A stretch of 64,000 bases of DNA from Pedobacter chinensis (GCF_003339865.1 NZ_QPKV01000004.1:1-64000), one strand, 5' to 3'. Shown: positions 7,699 to 17,936, counted from the stretch's first letter. Program-made: numbers and translations. The notes: a model not told the origin generated them from the sequence alone.

Positions 7699-9123
7699 GT
7701 GAAAAAAATACATCTCCTTTTAATAAAAGCATTCATCAAGCCTTTCCTTGCCACATTCTTTGTGGTGATGTTTATTCTTTTGATGTTTTTTCTATTTAAG
7801 TGGATTGATGATTTAATAGGAAAAGGTTTCGAATGGTATACCATTCTGGAACTCATGTACTATGCCTCGGCAGCAAACGTTTCAATGGCCTTGCCTCTTT
7901 CTGTACTGCTTTCCTCTATCATGACTTTCGGAACGCTTGGTGAGAACTATGAACTGGTTGCTATAAAATCAGCTGGAATTTCTCTTCAAAAAGCAATGAG
8001 GCCCTTATTCGTTGTGATTATCATGCTCACCATCGGATCGTTTTTGTTCTCCAATTATATGCTGCCAAAAGCAAATTTAAAATTTGGCTCTTTGCTTTAC
8101 GATGTCAGGAATAAAAAACTTGCTTTTCTCATAAAACCAGGGGTTTTCAATAATAGTATCCCGAATTACTCTATTCGGGTTGATGCCAAGGATGATGACG
8201 GAAAACTGCATGGCATTATGATCTACGATCATAAAGGAACCAATGGTATACCTAAGGTAATAATAGCCAAAGAAGGTGAGATGAATAAAACATCTGATGG
8301 AAAATTCCTCGTATTGAAATTAAAGGATGGTGTACAATACGAGGAACAGGCCAATAATAGCGGAACCTATAATCCGAGGCAAATTCTATACAGAAGCAGA
8401 TTTAAAGAAACGGAGCCTAAATTTGATCTTTCTTCTTTCGAGATGAACAGAACAGACCCTAATGCATTTGGCAATAGCACGCCAATGCTTAATTTAAGGG
8501 GAATCACCAAGAAAAGAGATTCATTGATTAAACAGCTTGATACATTTAATATGGGCGCTGAAAGAGTGATCGCGAACAACTTTAAGCAATTTAATGTAAC
8601 CAAAGGATATTCGAAAATTAAGACAGAGCCTAAAAGGATTGGAGATTTAACACTGGGTGCTATTCCCAATGGCTCCAGAAAAATCGCTGTTGAAAATGCC
8701 TCCAATGTCGTTTCTGGAATTATTCAGAATCTGGCAAATGGAGTTCCACATCATACCGATTTGGTTGGCGAAATCATCTTTACCCGGGTAGAATATCAAC
8801 GAAAATTTACACTTGCAGTATCATGTATCCTCCTGTTTTTTATTGGTGCGCCACTTGGTGCGATTATCAGAAAAGGGGGCATGGGATTGCCGGTTGTTAC
8901 TGCCATATCATTTTTCCTCGTTTATCATATCATCACAACTGTAGCAGAAAAATCAGCCAGGGAAGGCTCGCTTAATCCAATATTTGCCATGTGGATAGCC
9001 GTTATTGTTTTATCGCCGCTGGCAGCCTTTCTTACCTATAAGGCAACGGTAGATTCAGCCTTGTTTGATGTTAATTATTATAAACAGTTTTTTAATAAAA
9101 TCCTCCGGATAAAACAAAAGTAA
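7699..9123 (+). CDS. LptF/LptG family lipopolysaccharide export permease
   Basis: 474 residues of the YjgP/YjgQ family, the inner-membrane permease that extracts lipopolysaccharide for transport across the periplasm with LptB. Transmembrane helices at about 15-35, 60-80 and 100-118 come before a large periplasmic beta domain (~130-355, with a charged linker GITKKRDSLIKQLDT). Three C-terminal helices follow at ~370-450 (CILLFFIGAPLGAIIRKGG). The start is GTG at 7699; the next methionine (residue 20) would cut the first helix. Bacteroidota often encode LptF and LptG apart, and I cannot tell which one this is. Confidence 0.88.
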   Translation: MKKIHLLLIKAFIKPFLATFFVVMFILLMFFLFKWIDDLIGKGFEWYTILELMYYASAANVSMALPLSVLLSSIMTFGTLGENYELVAIKSAGISLQKAMRPLFVVIIMLTIGSFLFSNYMLPKANLKFGSLLYDVRNKKLAFLIKPGVFNNSIPNYSIRVDAKDDDGKLHGIMIYDHKGTNGIPKVIIAKEGEMNKTSDGKFLVLKLKDGVQYEEQANNSGTYNPRQILYRSRFKETEPKFDLSSFEMNRTDPNAFGNSTPMLNLRGITKKRDSLIKQLDTFNMGAERVIANNFKQFNVTKGYSKIKTEPKRIGDLTLGAIPNGSRKIAVENASNVVSGIIQNLANGVPHHTDLVGEIIFTRVEYQRKFTLAVSCILLFFIGAPLGAIIRKGGMGLPVVTAISFFLVYHIITTVAEKSAREGSLNPIFAMWIAVIVLSPLAAFLTYKATVDSALFDVNYYKQFFNKILRIKQK

Positions 9124-9182
9124 GCAGCGATATCATTTACTTCTATATGATATTTTATTAATCATATTGCTTATTTAGATTG

Positions 9183-9190
9183 TACCTTTG
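9183..9190 (+). promoter_or_regulatory. TAnnTTTG promoter element for ribBA
   Basis: TACCTTTG lies 73 bp before the ribBA start. A TTG at 9167-9169 is closer than the usual ~19-nt spacing, so only the -7 part is convincing. No FMN-riboswitch sequence is seen in the leader. Confidence 0.5.
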
Positions 9191-9263
9191 TAACAGCAAA
9201 AAGTTTTGTGAATATTAATTCAAAGATTTTCATAAAACGAATTACAATTATGCTTTTAAACAA

Positions 9264-10475
9264 ATGCGAACAAAATTAAACACCATTGAAGAGGCAATAG
9301 CTGATATTAAAGCAGGCAAAGTTATTATCGTTGTTGATGACGAGAATAGAGAAAACGAAGGCGATTTTTTAACTGCTGCAGAAAACGCAACGCCAGAGGT
9401 TATAAATTTTATGGCAACTTACGGACGTGGTTTAATCTGCGCCCCCTTAACTGAAGAGCGTTGCAAGGAATTAAACCTGAATTTAATGGTTGGAAAAAAT
9501 ACAGCAGCCTACGAAACAAATTTCACAGTTTCAGTAGATCTTGTTGGACATGGCTGTACAACCGGAATTTCTGCAAGCGATCGCTCTAAAACCATGTTGG
9601 CGCTGGTAAATCCCAAAACCAATCCTGAAGAGTTGGGAAGACCAGGACATATTTTCCCTTTAATAGCTAAAGATGGTGGGGTGATTCGTCGCGCTGGTCA
9701 TACTGAAGCAGCCGTAGATCTGGCTCGTTTGGCCGGATTAAAACCAGCAGGTGTGTTAGTTGAAATTCTTAAAGAGGATGGCGAAATGGCCAGACTCCCT
9801 GATTTATTTAAAATTGCAGAACAACACCAGTTAAAAATTATTTCCATTGAAGATTTAATTGCCTATCGTTTAAATATTGATAGCCTGATCAAACAGGAGG
9901 TAAGCATCGACCTGCCTACGGCATGGGGCGATTTTAAAATGACTGCTTACACCCAATTGGATAATAATGCCACTCACCTGGCCATATCGAAAGGTAAATG
10001 GGCAGAAGACGAACCGATTCTTGCCCGTGTTCACAGTTCTTGCGTAACGGGTGATATTTTTGGTTCCTGCCGTTGTGATTGCGGCCCTCAATTGCATAAA
10101 GCACTGGAAATGATTCAAAAAGAAGGCAAAGGAATAGTGGTGTATATGAATCAGGAAGGTCGCGGAATCGGACTCATTAATAAATTACGTTCTTATAATT
10201 TACAAGATGCCGGTTTCGATACAGTAGAAGCAAATATTAAGTTAGGCTTTAAAGGCGATGAACGTGATTATGGCGTTGGCGCTCAGATCTTAAGATCAGA
10301 AGGTGTGACTAAAATGCGCCTGATGAGTAATAACCCTACTAAAAGAGCTGGATTAATTGGCTATGGATTAGAAGTGGTTGAAAACATTCCGATTGAAATA
10401 GAAAGTAACATTCATAATGAACGTTATTTAAAAACCAAAAGAGATAAAATGGGCCATTCTATTATGAAAGGATAA
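9264..10475 (+). CDS. ribBA: Bifunctional 3,4-DHBP synthase / GTP cyclohydrolase II
   Basis: 403 residues catalysing the two entry reactions of riboflavin synthesis. Residues 1-~205 form the DHBP synthase domain, with the acidic [11 protein letters not shown] loop and the G-H-T-E-A-A-V-D-L segment. Residues ~206-403 form GTP cyclohydrolase II, with the zinc cysteines in [20 protein letters not shown] and the catalytic NQEGRGIGL loop. Length and motif order are normal. It is transcribed alone and ends in a terminator built from heptad repeats. The downstream flavin enzyme RibF is also in this window (31031-32059). Confidence 0.96.
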   Translation: MRTKLNTIEEAIADIKAGKVIIVVDDENRENEGDFLTAAENATPEVINFMATYGRGLICAPLTEERCKELNLNLMVGKNTAAYETNFTVSVDLVGHGCTTGISASDRSKTMLALVNPKTNPEELGRPGHIFPLIAKDGGVIRRAGHTEAAVDLARLAGLKPAGVLVEILKEDGEMARLPDLFKIAEQHQLKIISIEDLIAYRLNIDSLIKQEVSIDLPTAWGDFKMTAYTQLDNNATHLAISKGKWAEDEPILARVHSSCVTGDIFGSCRCDCGPQLHKALEMIQKEGKGIVVYMNQEGRGIGLINKLRSYNLQDAGFDTVEANIKLGFKGDERDYGVGAQILRSEGVTKMRLMSNNPTKRAGLIGYGLEVVENIPIEIESNIHNERYLKTKRDKMGHSIMKG

Positions 10476-10484
10476 ACCCAATTT

Positions 10485-10712
10485 ACAATTGGCAATTTTC
10501 AGTTAACAACACTAAAAATTGCCAATTTTTTTTGCCTGAAATTTCCTGCAAACTGAACACTGCCAACTGAATACTGCCAACTGAATACTGCCAACTGAAT
10601 ACTGCCAACTGAATACTGTCAACTGAATACTGTCAACTGAATACTGTCAACTGAATACTGTCAACTGAATACTGCCAACTGAATACTGCCAACTGAATAC
10701 TGTTAACTGAGC
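10485..10712. repeat. Heptad-phased repeat filling the ribBA/tamB-like 3' gap
   Basis: From 10485 the sequence can be cut into 7-mers in one register. The left part is the reverse orientation (ACAATTG, GCAATTT). The right part, from about 10548, is a tandem of AACTGAA-TACTGCC units, 11-12 copies of the 14-mer with C-to-T variants. The non-coding gap between the two stop codons is 238 nt, exactly 34 heptads. See the findings for related loci. Confidence 0.9.
10487..10533 (+). terminator. Intrinsic terminator of ribBA
   Basis: Arms AATTGGCAATTTT (10487-10499) and the complement at 10515-10527, with a 15-nt loop and a T run to 10533. It lies 12 bp after the ribBA stop. The arms are themselves heptad-repeat units in opposite orientation. 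Confidence 0.85.
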
Positions 10713-10713
10713 A

Positions 10714-13700
10714 TTACTTTCTTGGTCCGTTATTCTTACTTTGATTGATAATCGCTTCCCTGTTAATGGATTTATTGGTTTTTACAGGCGCTTCGCCTTG
10801 TTTTCTCTTTAAGTTTCTACGATACGACCCGGAAATTTTTTGAATAAATTCTCTGAATGTATCAAACTGTTGGGTATACACCAATCCAAACGAAGTCACG
10901 TTCTTATTTTGATCGATACCTGGATTTGAGAATATACTCTGAATAGTTGGTGGTTTATTGGCAACCTTGCCTAACAAACTTCCATCTTTTTTAATCAGAA
11001 ACAAGCCTTCTACCTCGCCGCCAACATTACTTCTGTTAAAATCGATAATGGTAAAGTCATTCAGGCTGTTTCTGTCAACTATACCTGCATTGATGATTAA
11101 ACGATCATTAAATAGTTTAACTGACGCGCTGGCCTCACTTAACGAACGAACGTTAAGGTCGACAAAGTTTAGATTTAGTGACGAAAGTACATTGTTGAAT
11201 TGATTGAAAACCAATTCGGTTGCTGTACTGGTTGCTGTTGAACTTAATTGGTTACCGATTGATTCACCACCATTTCCTGGTGCAAAACTCCTTCTGATAA
11301 TTAAACTAAATGCCTGTAAATTCAGGTTGTTCTGATCGCTGAAATAGGTTTGAAGCTCTTCTTTGATTGCAGGTTGGGCAGGGAAAAAGATATCCAGTTT
11401 AATATCAGGTTGCAATAATAAGCCCGTTAAACCCATTTCAACTTCAGTATTTACGCGCTGGTTGGCATTGCTACTCGCATCTCTGTTGGCGGCTTTAAAT
11501 AACTCATTTAAATTAGCCCTTAGCGCATAAACCGCTTTAAGGTTAATTTGTGCCGCTGTAGGATTGCCTGTCCAGCGAATGGTTCCGCCTTGTCTGATTT
11601 CAAATTTTTTGTTGATGACTTCCTGAGCAGTAAAGTCAAAGCTACCCGTTTCAATAATATAATCGCCAGACATCTCGAAATCACCCAGGCTGTTAATATT
11701 TAGATTCAACTCGGCATTTCCTTTTCCACTCAAATTACCTAATGTGGTATAAATATTTGCCGTTGTATTAGGATCGATGGTAAGTTTAAATGTCAGGGTC
11801 AGGCCATCAAAATTGGTAATTTTCTTGACCACCTTACTGGAATCTCTGCTGATAAAATTAATAAAATCTTTATCTGAAACGGTTTCTGAACTGTTAAGCG
11901 GAAGGTTGAAAACAGTACCCTTTTCGGTTTTAGCTTTAATATCAATCCTCATTTTGCTCGTAGGGCCATCAAATTTAAATACACCTGTACCATAAGCCTT
12001 TCCATAATAAACTGAATTGTCTTTTGAAGTTGTGTTTAATGCCATAAAATTATTGGCGTTTAAAGTAACATCTTCTAAAGTCGGATCATCTAAGTTGTTT
12101 AAATCAACTTTTCCGTTTGCTACCGCCTGATGGCCTTCCAGGTCATTAAGTTTGAAATCTGACAAGGTGATCACACTGTTTTCAACGTTAACCTGATCAG
12201 TGATTACGTAAGTTGTTTTAAGGTAATTTACCATTAACTCGCCTTTGTTAAAGGCCAAATTCCCATTGATTTGAGGTTTGTCTAATGGCCCTTTTACAGT
12301 TAAATCAGCAGAGATATCGCCTTTTAAGTTTGATACAAGTTGTTTAACAAATGGTTCAAGTATAGTTAACTTACTATCATTCATTTTTACATTCAAGTCA
12401 ATCAGTTTTTCTTTTAAATCAAGATCGCCGGTTAACTTAAAGGTTTCAGCATTTTCAGTTGTGATTCTGGTAAAGACATTAATCTTATTGGTTGCATTGT
12501 TAAATGAAGAGGTATCAGTAAGTGTTCCAATGTAGATATCATTAAAATTCAATGAATCAATTTTAAGGTCGTCATTAACTTTTGGCGCTTTTAAAATTCC
12601 ATAAAGACTGGTGTTGCCATTCACATTTCCACTTAATTTAACACCAAAACCCTTTGTAAACGGATTAAGTGTTTTGAGGTTAAAATCTTTAAACCCAACA
12701 GTCAACAAATCTTTTGGATCTTCAGAAATTAACCCGTCAATCGTCATTTGTTGTACACCATTGGTTAAGTCGAAATTGCTAATCAGGGTTTTTCCGTTAT
12801 TAAGCACAATACGAACTTTTTCCTGGATTCTCCAATCTTCGTTGTTTATTTTCAGAATTGACGGTAGTATACTTAACCTTGCGGTGGTATCTTCATTCTT
12901 GGTAAATTCAACCAGTCCATTCAAATCCAGTTGATTATCTTCATCAGAATTAGACATTTTGACGTTGAAAGAAAGGCTGTCATTTCGAAGTATATTAGAA
13001 ATATTTACATCCTTAATAAACAAACTATCATTGAGCTGAACACGATCTGAGGTAATAATTAATTGAAGCTGTTCTTTTGTTGTATTTTCATCAAGAATAA
13101 TATTGTTAACCACAACACCTTTATATTTAAGCGTTTTTACAAAACCATTCAAGGTTGCAGTATTATTTCTTGAATCAAAATTGCCTGTCAGTGAGGCGCC
13201 CTCATCCATTTCTAAACCAGGAGAAATGAGTTGAGCAAGTGGTTCAAATTTTTTAACTTTCAGGTTAAACTTAAATATTTGATTATTGTATTTTATAATA
13301 TCTGCATGAAGCGATGGTACGTAAGTTTTTGCAATGGCCTTGTAATAAGAGGCTATTGAATTGAGGTCATATTCGCCTTGAATACTGGCATCTAAAATAT
13401 CTGATCTGATATCCAGATTTCGATCAACACCAGTTCCATTGGCAATTAATTGTACTGAATCTACAGTATAAATTCCTTTAGGGTTTTGTAATCTGATCTC
13501 TTGTATCAACAGTTTTCCTTCAATATTGTTCAGATTCGTACCAGAAAAATTGGTGCTGAATTTGGCGTCAACCATTAACGAATCGTTAAGTAATTTTAAA
13601 GCCCTTAATTTGGCTTTCGTAATGGTTGCATTAAAATTAAATACCGGAAGTTTTGGATTAAGATTTACGCCACCATCAAATATCAACTTAACGTTCTTAT

Positions 13701-15198
13701 CATCAATGCTTAGTTTTCCATCAAAATATTTTTTATTAAAAGTTCCATCAATTTTTACATTTCTGTACCTGTAGTTGTTGAAATCAATATATTTAATATC
13801 GCCGTTTATTTTTTCAGATAAGCTTTTAAGTTCCGTGCCTCTACCCTTAACATATAATGATGAGCTTATTCTCCCCAGACTTTTTTCATCTAAAAGATTG
13901 CCGATGTTGAAATCGTATGTTTTCAGATTTCCGGTGTAAGATGGAACATCATTCTTATCGATTTTCATGTTTACATCAGAAACCAGTCGGCCAAGCTTAG
14001 TTTTAAACTCACCGTATGCAATAAAATCATTCTGGAAGCCGGTAAAACTTCCATTGAAATTAATGTTGCCAAATTTATTTACAATCGTTGGAACAATTGC
14101 CTTTTTACTGCCGGTAATGCCCGCTAAAACTTCATCTAAATCTTTTTTATTTGTTCCGGCCATTTCGATTTTCAAATCCATAAAGGTTTCACTCCAGTTT
14201 GGAAGACCTTTAATGATAAAATCGCCTTTGATGTGTGTCGCTTTTCCTGAACGAATAGAGAGTTTTTTCGCCTTCAGATTATTTACCAGACCTGTAATTT
14301 GACCATCAATATCTAGATCAAGCTTCATCGTACTGAGTTCGGGAGCAAAAAAAGCAACATCTCTGGAAGTAAGATGACTATTTTTAAAGTTGGCCTTCAT
14401 CCGAACATTATCAACATAATGATTGAAGTCTTTATAGCTGTTAAACTTCATTTGATAGTAATTCGTGAGCCGACTTTGATTGGTGACCAGAAGCAGGTTC
14501 TTTAATTCAATTGCATTACTGTCTATTGTGGTTTCAGCAGTAAGATTTTTAAGATAAAAACCGCTTTTCTCTCTTAGCGTGAGGTTTTTGATGTTGGTTT
14601 TTATCAAGTGGTTCTTGGTGTCCAGCCCTTCAAAAATTCCGCTCAGTGCTTTTACATCAACATTGTCGAAGTTTACAGTCTTTCCCTGAACAGTATCTTT
14701 TGCGGCGTAGTTTTTATATCTGAAGGCAAACTTATTCAGAATTATTCTGCCCATATTAATGTCATATGGCTTACTTTTCGGTTTCTTTACAGTAGGTTTA
14801 CCAGAATCAAAATAGTTTATAATAAAATCGAGATTAGAAGACTTATCTTTGAAATCCTTTAGGAAAAACTGTCCGTTATTAATTTGAACGGTATTAATAT
14901 CAATTATCCTTTTATCAATTGATAACTGATTAATATCAATCATAAATTGAGGCGTGCTCAATAAAGTGTCTTTTTGAAGATCGAGAACAAGAAAATCTTC
15001 AAATACAATAGATTTGAAAGGCTTGATGTAAAGACTCTTAATGGATATAGTGGTTTGTAGCTCTTTAGATAAATATGCTGCTGCTTTTTGGGCAAAGTAA
15101 GTTTGCACAGCCTTAAACTGTAACGAAAAAATAATAAGCGCAAGCAGCAAGATTATTGATGCAATTACCCAAAGGAGTATTTTAAATAGTTTTTTAAT
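10714..15198 (-). CDS. TamB-like giant envelope protein, not paired with a TamA homolog
   Basis: About 1494 residues. An N-terminal signal anchor (KILLWVIASIILLLALIIF) is followed by a long repetitive beta structure of the AsmA/TamB type and the conserved TamB C-terminal domain (QEVINKKFEIRQGGTIRWTG, then NLKAVYALRA and the VNTEVEMGLTG region). TamB-type proteins form hydrophobic bridges between inner and outer membranes and are linked to outer-membrane protein assembly or lipid transport. The first standard start, TTG at 15150, would remove most of the anchor. The homologous N-terminus of the second TamB here shows that translation should begin upstream, where only ATT codons (15198 or 15201) are available. 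Divergent from tsaD. Confidence 0.88.
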   Translation of the reverse strand: MKKLFKILLWVIASIILLLALIIFSLQFKAVQTYFAQKAAAYLSKELQTTISIKSLYIKPFKSIVFEDFLVLDLQKDTLLSTPQFMIDINQLSIDKRIIDINTVQINNGQFFLKDFKDKSSNLDFIINYFDSGKPTVKKPKSKPYDINMGRIILNKFAFRYKNYAAKDTVQGKTVNFDNVDVKALSGIFEGLDTKNHLIKTNIKNLTLREKSGFYLKNLTAETTIDSNAIELKNLLLVTNQSRLTNYYQMKFNSYKDFNHYVDNVRMKANFKNSHLTSRDVAFFAPELSTMKLDLDIDGQITGLVNNLKAKKLSIRSGKATHIKGDFIIKGLPNWSETFMDLKIEMAGTNKKDLDEVLAGITGSKKAIVPTIVNKFGNINFNGSFTGFQNDFIAYGEFKTKLGRLVSDVNMKIDKNDVPSYTGNLKTYDFNIGNLLDEKSLGRISSSLYVKGRGTELKSLSEKINGDIKYIDFNNYRYRNVKIDGTFNKKYFDGKLSIDDKNVKLIFDGGVNLNPKLPVFNFNATITKAKLRALKLLNDSLMVDAKFSTNFSGTNLNNIEGKLLIQEIRLQNPKGIYTVDSVQLIANGTGVDRNLDIRSDILDASIQGEYDLNSIASYYKAIAKTYVPSLHADIIKYNNQIFKFNLKVKKFEPLAQLISPGLEMDEGASLTGNFDSRNNTATLNGFVKTLKYKGVVVNNIILDENTTKEQLQLIITSDRVQLNDSLFIKDVNISNILRNDSLSFNVKMSNSDEDNQLDLNGLVEFTKNEDTTARLSILPSILKINNEDWRIQEKVRIVLNNGKTLISNFDLTNGVQQMTIDGLISEDPKDLLTVGFKDFNLKTLNPFTKGFGVKLSGNVNGNTSLYGILKAPKVNDDLKIDSLNFNDIYIGTLTDTSSFNNATNKINVFTRITTENAETFKLTGDLDLKEKLIDLNVKMNDSKLTILEPFVKQLVSNLKGDISADLTVKGPLDKPQINGNLAFNKGELMVNYLKTTYVITDQVNVENSVITLSDFKLNDLEGHQAVANGKVDLNNLDDPTLEDVTLNANNFMALNTTSKDNSVYYGKAYGTGVFKFDGPTSKMRIDIKAKTEKGTVFNLPLNSSETVSDKDFINFISRDSSKVVKKITNFDGLTLTFKLTIDPNTTANIYTTLGNLSGKGNAELNLNINSLGDFEMSGDYIIETGSFDFTAQEVINKKFEIRQGGTIRWTGNPTAAQINLKAVYALRANLNELFKAANRDASSNANQRVNTEVEMGLTGLLLQPDIKLDIFFPAQPAIKEELQTYFSDQNNLNLQAFSLIIRRSFAPGNGGESIGNQLSSTATSTATELVFNQFNNVLSSLNLNFVDLNVRSLSEASASVKLFNDRLIINAGIVDRNSLNDFTIIDFNRSNVGGEVEGLFLIKKDGSLLGKVANKPPTIQSIFSNPGIDQNKNVTSFGLVYTQQFDTFREFIQKISGSYRRNLKRKQGEAPVKTNKSINREAIINQSKNNGPRK

Positions 15199-15205
15199 AA
15201 TTTTG
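15198..15205 (+). promoter_or_regulatory. TAnnTTTG promoter element for tsaD
   Basis: TAATTTTG lies 20 bp before the TTG start of tsaD. It overlaps the likely start region of the divergent tamB-like gene. Confidence 0.5.
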
Positions 15206-15225
15206 CAGCTTAAAAATTAAATAAT

Positions 15226-16227
15226 TTGTCTGTTATACTTGCTATCGAGTCCTCTTGCGATGATACTTCAGTCGCCATATGTAACAACGGCAAAATTACG
15301 GCCAATGTTATTGCAAACCAAACAATTCATGAAAATTATGGTGGCGTAATTCCTGAACTGGCATCTAGAGTACATCAACAAAATATTGTGCCTGCCGTTG
15401 AGCAGGCTTTAAAAAATGCAGAGATTACAAAACAGGACATCAATGCCGTTGCTTTTACACAAGGTCCAGGTCTTTTAGGCTCATTATTAGTAGGTGTTTC
15501 CTTTGCGAAATCATTCGCATTGGCATTAAATATACCGCTAATTTCTGTCAATCACATGCATGCACATATATTAGCACATTTTATTGATGAGCCTAAGCCG
15601 CGTTTTCCATTTTTGTGTCTGACAGTTTCGGGTGGGCACACGCAAATCGTACTGGTAAAAGATTATTTTGATATGGAAATTGTTGGCGAAACCCTTGATG
15701 ATGCAGCTGGTGAGGCATTTGATAAAACGGCTAAGATTTTGCAACTCCCTTATCCGGGCGGTCCGCTAATTGACCGCCATGCAAAAAACGGAAATCCTAA
15801 TTCCTATAAATTTGCAGAACCACAAATTGCTGACCTTAATTTTAGCTTCAGTGGGTTTAAAACTTCTATTCTATATTTTATCAGAAAACAGGAAAAGGAA
15901 AATCCTGATTTTATTTCAGAAAATTTAGATGATATTTGTGCTTCTGTTCAACACAGCATTGTTCAGATTTTGTTGAATAAACTTAAGAAAGCGGCTAAAC
16001 AATTCAATATAAAAGAAATCGCAATTGCAGGAGGAGTATCAGCCAATTCTGGTTTGAGAAACGGTTTGCAACAAACTGCTGATGAATTAGGATGGAATGT
16101 TTACATTCCGGCATTTCAATATTGTACAGATAATGCAGGAATGATCGCTATTGCTGGCTATCAGAAATTTTTGGTCAAAGATTTTGTGGGACAAGAGGTT
16201 TCGCCAATGGCCAGAATGGAATTTTAG
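15226..16227 (+). CDS. tsaD: tRNA N6-threonylcarbamoyladenosine transferase subunit TsaD
   Basis: 333 residues of the Kae1/TsaD ASKHA fold. TsaD transfers the threonylcarbamoyl group to A37 of ANN-decoding tRNAs together with TsaB and TsaE. Visible motifs are SCDDTSVAI at residues 10-18, metal ligands in NHMHAH (His110 and His114), VSGGHTQ, DDAAGEAFDK, PYPGGPLID and the late AIAGGVSANSGLR nucleotide loop. The start is TTG at 15226, giving the standard N-terminus MSVILAIESS. Universal and normally essential. Confidence 0.96.
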   Translation: MSVILAIESSCDDTSVAICNNGKITANVIANQTIHENYGGVIPELASRVHQQNIVPAVEQALKNAEITKQDINAVAFTQGPGLLGSLLVGVSFAKSFALALNIPLISVNHMHAHILAHFIDEPKPRFPFLCLTVSGGHTQIVLVKDYFDMEIVGETLDDAAGEAFDKTAKILQLPYPGGPLIDRHAKNGNPNSYKFAEPQIADLNFSFSGFKTSILYFIRKQEKENPDFISENLDDICASVQHSIVQILLNKLKKAAKQFNIKEIAIAGGVSANSGLRNGLQQTADELGWNVYIPAFQYCTDNAGMIAIAGYQKFLVKDFVGQEVSPMARMEF

Positions 16228-16466
16228 AAAAGATGATCACGTAGATGTAGTGATTATTTATAGTAGAGTATTAACCTTAGTTCGGGTTATTATTGTGCAG
16301 GTTGCTTCGATGTTTCTCCCCGAAATGATGGGATAAAGAGACGTGGTTGCGAACTGAAGAAAGGTGGCTTTGTGTTACAAATCGAAGCAATTTGTCTTGC
16401 ATAGAGTTATTTAATACCGGGTTTAGCTATTTACGGGATCATTTATCAATAAGAATTAAATAATAA

Positions 16467-16508
16467 TTGTCCGTTATCATTAACTGAAAACGGCTAACTG
16501 AAAACTGA
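16467..16508. repeat. Short heptad-phased repeat before the 65-aa protein gene
   Basis: Six 7-mers in register, including two copies of TAACTGA and one AAACTGA, ending 4 bp before the next ATG. CCGTT at 16471 and AACGG at 16489 could pair. It uses a heptamer related to the ribBA locus. Confidence 0.6.
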
Positions 16509-16512
16509 ATTT

Positions 16513-16710
16513 ATGACTGGAGCATCATTAATATTTTGGATTGTTTGTGCGGTACCGCTTATTGGCCTTTTATATTATTTAATTAGAAAAGATAAAAACA
16601 AACTGAATGGAAGTTGGGGCGTGATTATTTTAGGCGCTCTGGTAATTGCTGCACTTTTAGTGATTGTATATGTAACTAAAGATTTCAATGCGATTTTTAG
16701 TCAGGGCTAA
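16513..16710 (+). CDS. Small inner-membrane protein, 65 aa
   Basis: Two hydrophobic helices (residues ~5-25 IFWIVCAVPLIGLLYYLI and ~36-56 VIILGALVIAALLVIVYV) joined by the positive loop RKDKNK. The loop charge suggests both ends face outward. The gene stands alone between tsaD and recA and is followed by a shared terminator. Not recognised; the regular composition and the terminator support it as real. Confidence 0.55.
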   Translation: MTGASLIFWIVCAVPLIGLLYYLIRKDKNKLNGSWGVIILGALVIAALLVIVYVTKDFNAIFSQG

Positions 16711-16729
16711 TCGCAACTGATTCAATTAA

Positions 16730-16763
16730 AAATGCCTTGCAGATTTTCATTTGCAAGGCATTT
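16730..16763. terminator. Bidirectional terminator between the 65-aa gene and recA
   Basis: Arms AAATGCCTTGCA and TGCAAGGCATTT are exact complements with a 10-nt loop. The A and T ends serve both strands. Confidence 0.88.
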
Positions 16764-16788
16764 CTTTATGGAATAAATTTGAACTGAA

Positions 16789-17802
16789 CTATTTTTCCGC
16801 TAAGTGCTCTCCGGTAACTTCAGCTTTAATTTTGGTTTCAAGTTCTTCTGCCAATTCAGGGTTATCACTTAAAAGTTGTTTAACAGCATCTCTACCTTGA
16901 CCAAGTTTGGTATCTCCATATGAGAACCATGAACCGGCTTTTTTAATGATTCCAAAGTCAACACCTAAGTCGATAATCTCGCCGTTCTTTGAAATACCTT
17001 CCCCAAACATTACATCAAATTCTGCAATACGGAAAGGTGGCGCAACTTTGTTTTTAACGATTTTAACTTTTACACGATTTCCGGAAACTTCATCAGAATC
17101 TTTAATCTGAGAAATACGGCGAATATCTAAACGAACCGAGGCATAAAATTTCAATGCGTTACCACCGGTTGTCGTTTCAGGATTTCCGAACATAACGCCA
17201 ATTTTATCACGCAATTGGTTGATAAAAATACAGCAACATCCGGTTTTAGAAATTGTTCCGGTTAATTTACGCAGCGCCTGACTCATCAAACGGGCATGCA
17301 ACCCCATTTTACTATCGCCCATTTCACCTTCAATTTCACTTTTCGGCACCAATGCCGCAACAGAGTCAATTACAATGACATCGATAGCGCCGGAACGAAT
17401 TAAGTTATCGGCAATTTCTAAGGCTTGTTCGCCATTATCTGGTTGTGAAATCAAAAGATTGTCGGTGTCAACGCCTAATTTTTTTGCGTAGAATTGATCG
17501 AAAGCATGCTCTGCATCTATAAATGCGGCAATGCCCCCTTTTTTCTGTGCCTCAGCAATAATATGGGTGGCTAGAGTAGTTTTACCAGAAGATTCGGGTC
17601 CATAAATTTCGATCACTCTTCCTTTCGGAATACCACCAATACCCAATGCAATATCTAAACTGATTGATCCCGTAGAGATAAAATCTATAGGTTCAATAGC
17701 GGTATCGCCAAGTTTCATAATCGTACCCTTGCCGTATGATTTTTCTAACTTATCTAATGTTAATTGTAATGCTTTTAATTTATCAGGATTTGCGCTTGCC
17801 AT
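16789..17802 (-). CDS. recA: Recombinase A
   Basis: 337 residues. RecA forms the presynaptic filament for homologous recombination and stimulates LexA-type self-cleavage. Walker A is GPESSGKTT (about 68-76), Walker B is [12 protein letters not shown], and the L1/L2 loops include [20 protein letters not shown] and [16 protein letters not shown]. Standard length with a short acidic C-terminus. Transcribed alone, with a shared terminator downstream. No clear SOS box was recognised upstream. Confidence 0.97.
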   Translation of the reverse strand: MASANPDKLKALQLTLDKLEKSYGKGTIMKLGDTAIEPIDFISTGSISLDIALGIGGIPKGRVIEIYGPESSGKTTLATHIIAEAQKKGGIAAFIDAEHAFDQFYAKKLGVDTDNLLISQPDNGEQALEIADNLIRSGAIDVIVIDSVAALVPKSEIEGEMGDSKMGLHARLMSQALRKLTGTISKTGCCCIFINQLRDKIGVMFGNPETTTGGNALKFYASVRLDIRRISQIKDSDEVSGNRVKVKIVKNKVAPPFRIAEFDVMFGEGISKNGEIIDLGVDFGIIKKAGSWFSYGDTKLGQGRDAVKQLLSDNPELAEELETKIKAEVTGEHLAEK

Positions 17803-17936
17803 TTTTATTTAATTTGTTGCGGTAAATATAATTGAATTGTCGGCTAATATGCTTGTAATGTTTATAACTATTTACTAAAATATTTAGCTAAGTTAAAAGT
17901 TTTTTAGCTAATGTCAATAGTAATTTGTAAAATAAT

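Noticed and set aside
9124-9263. FMN riboswitch before ribBA
   Set aside because: None of the conserved RFN blocks is present in the 140-bp leader.
14608-14862. Plus-strand frames inside the tamB-like gene
   Set aside because: Antisense shadows of a long real gene; hydrophobic strings come from reverse reading of beta-rich codons.
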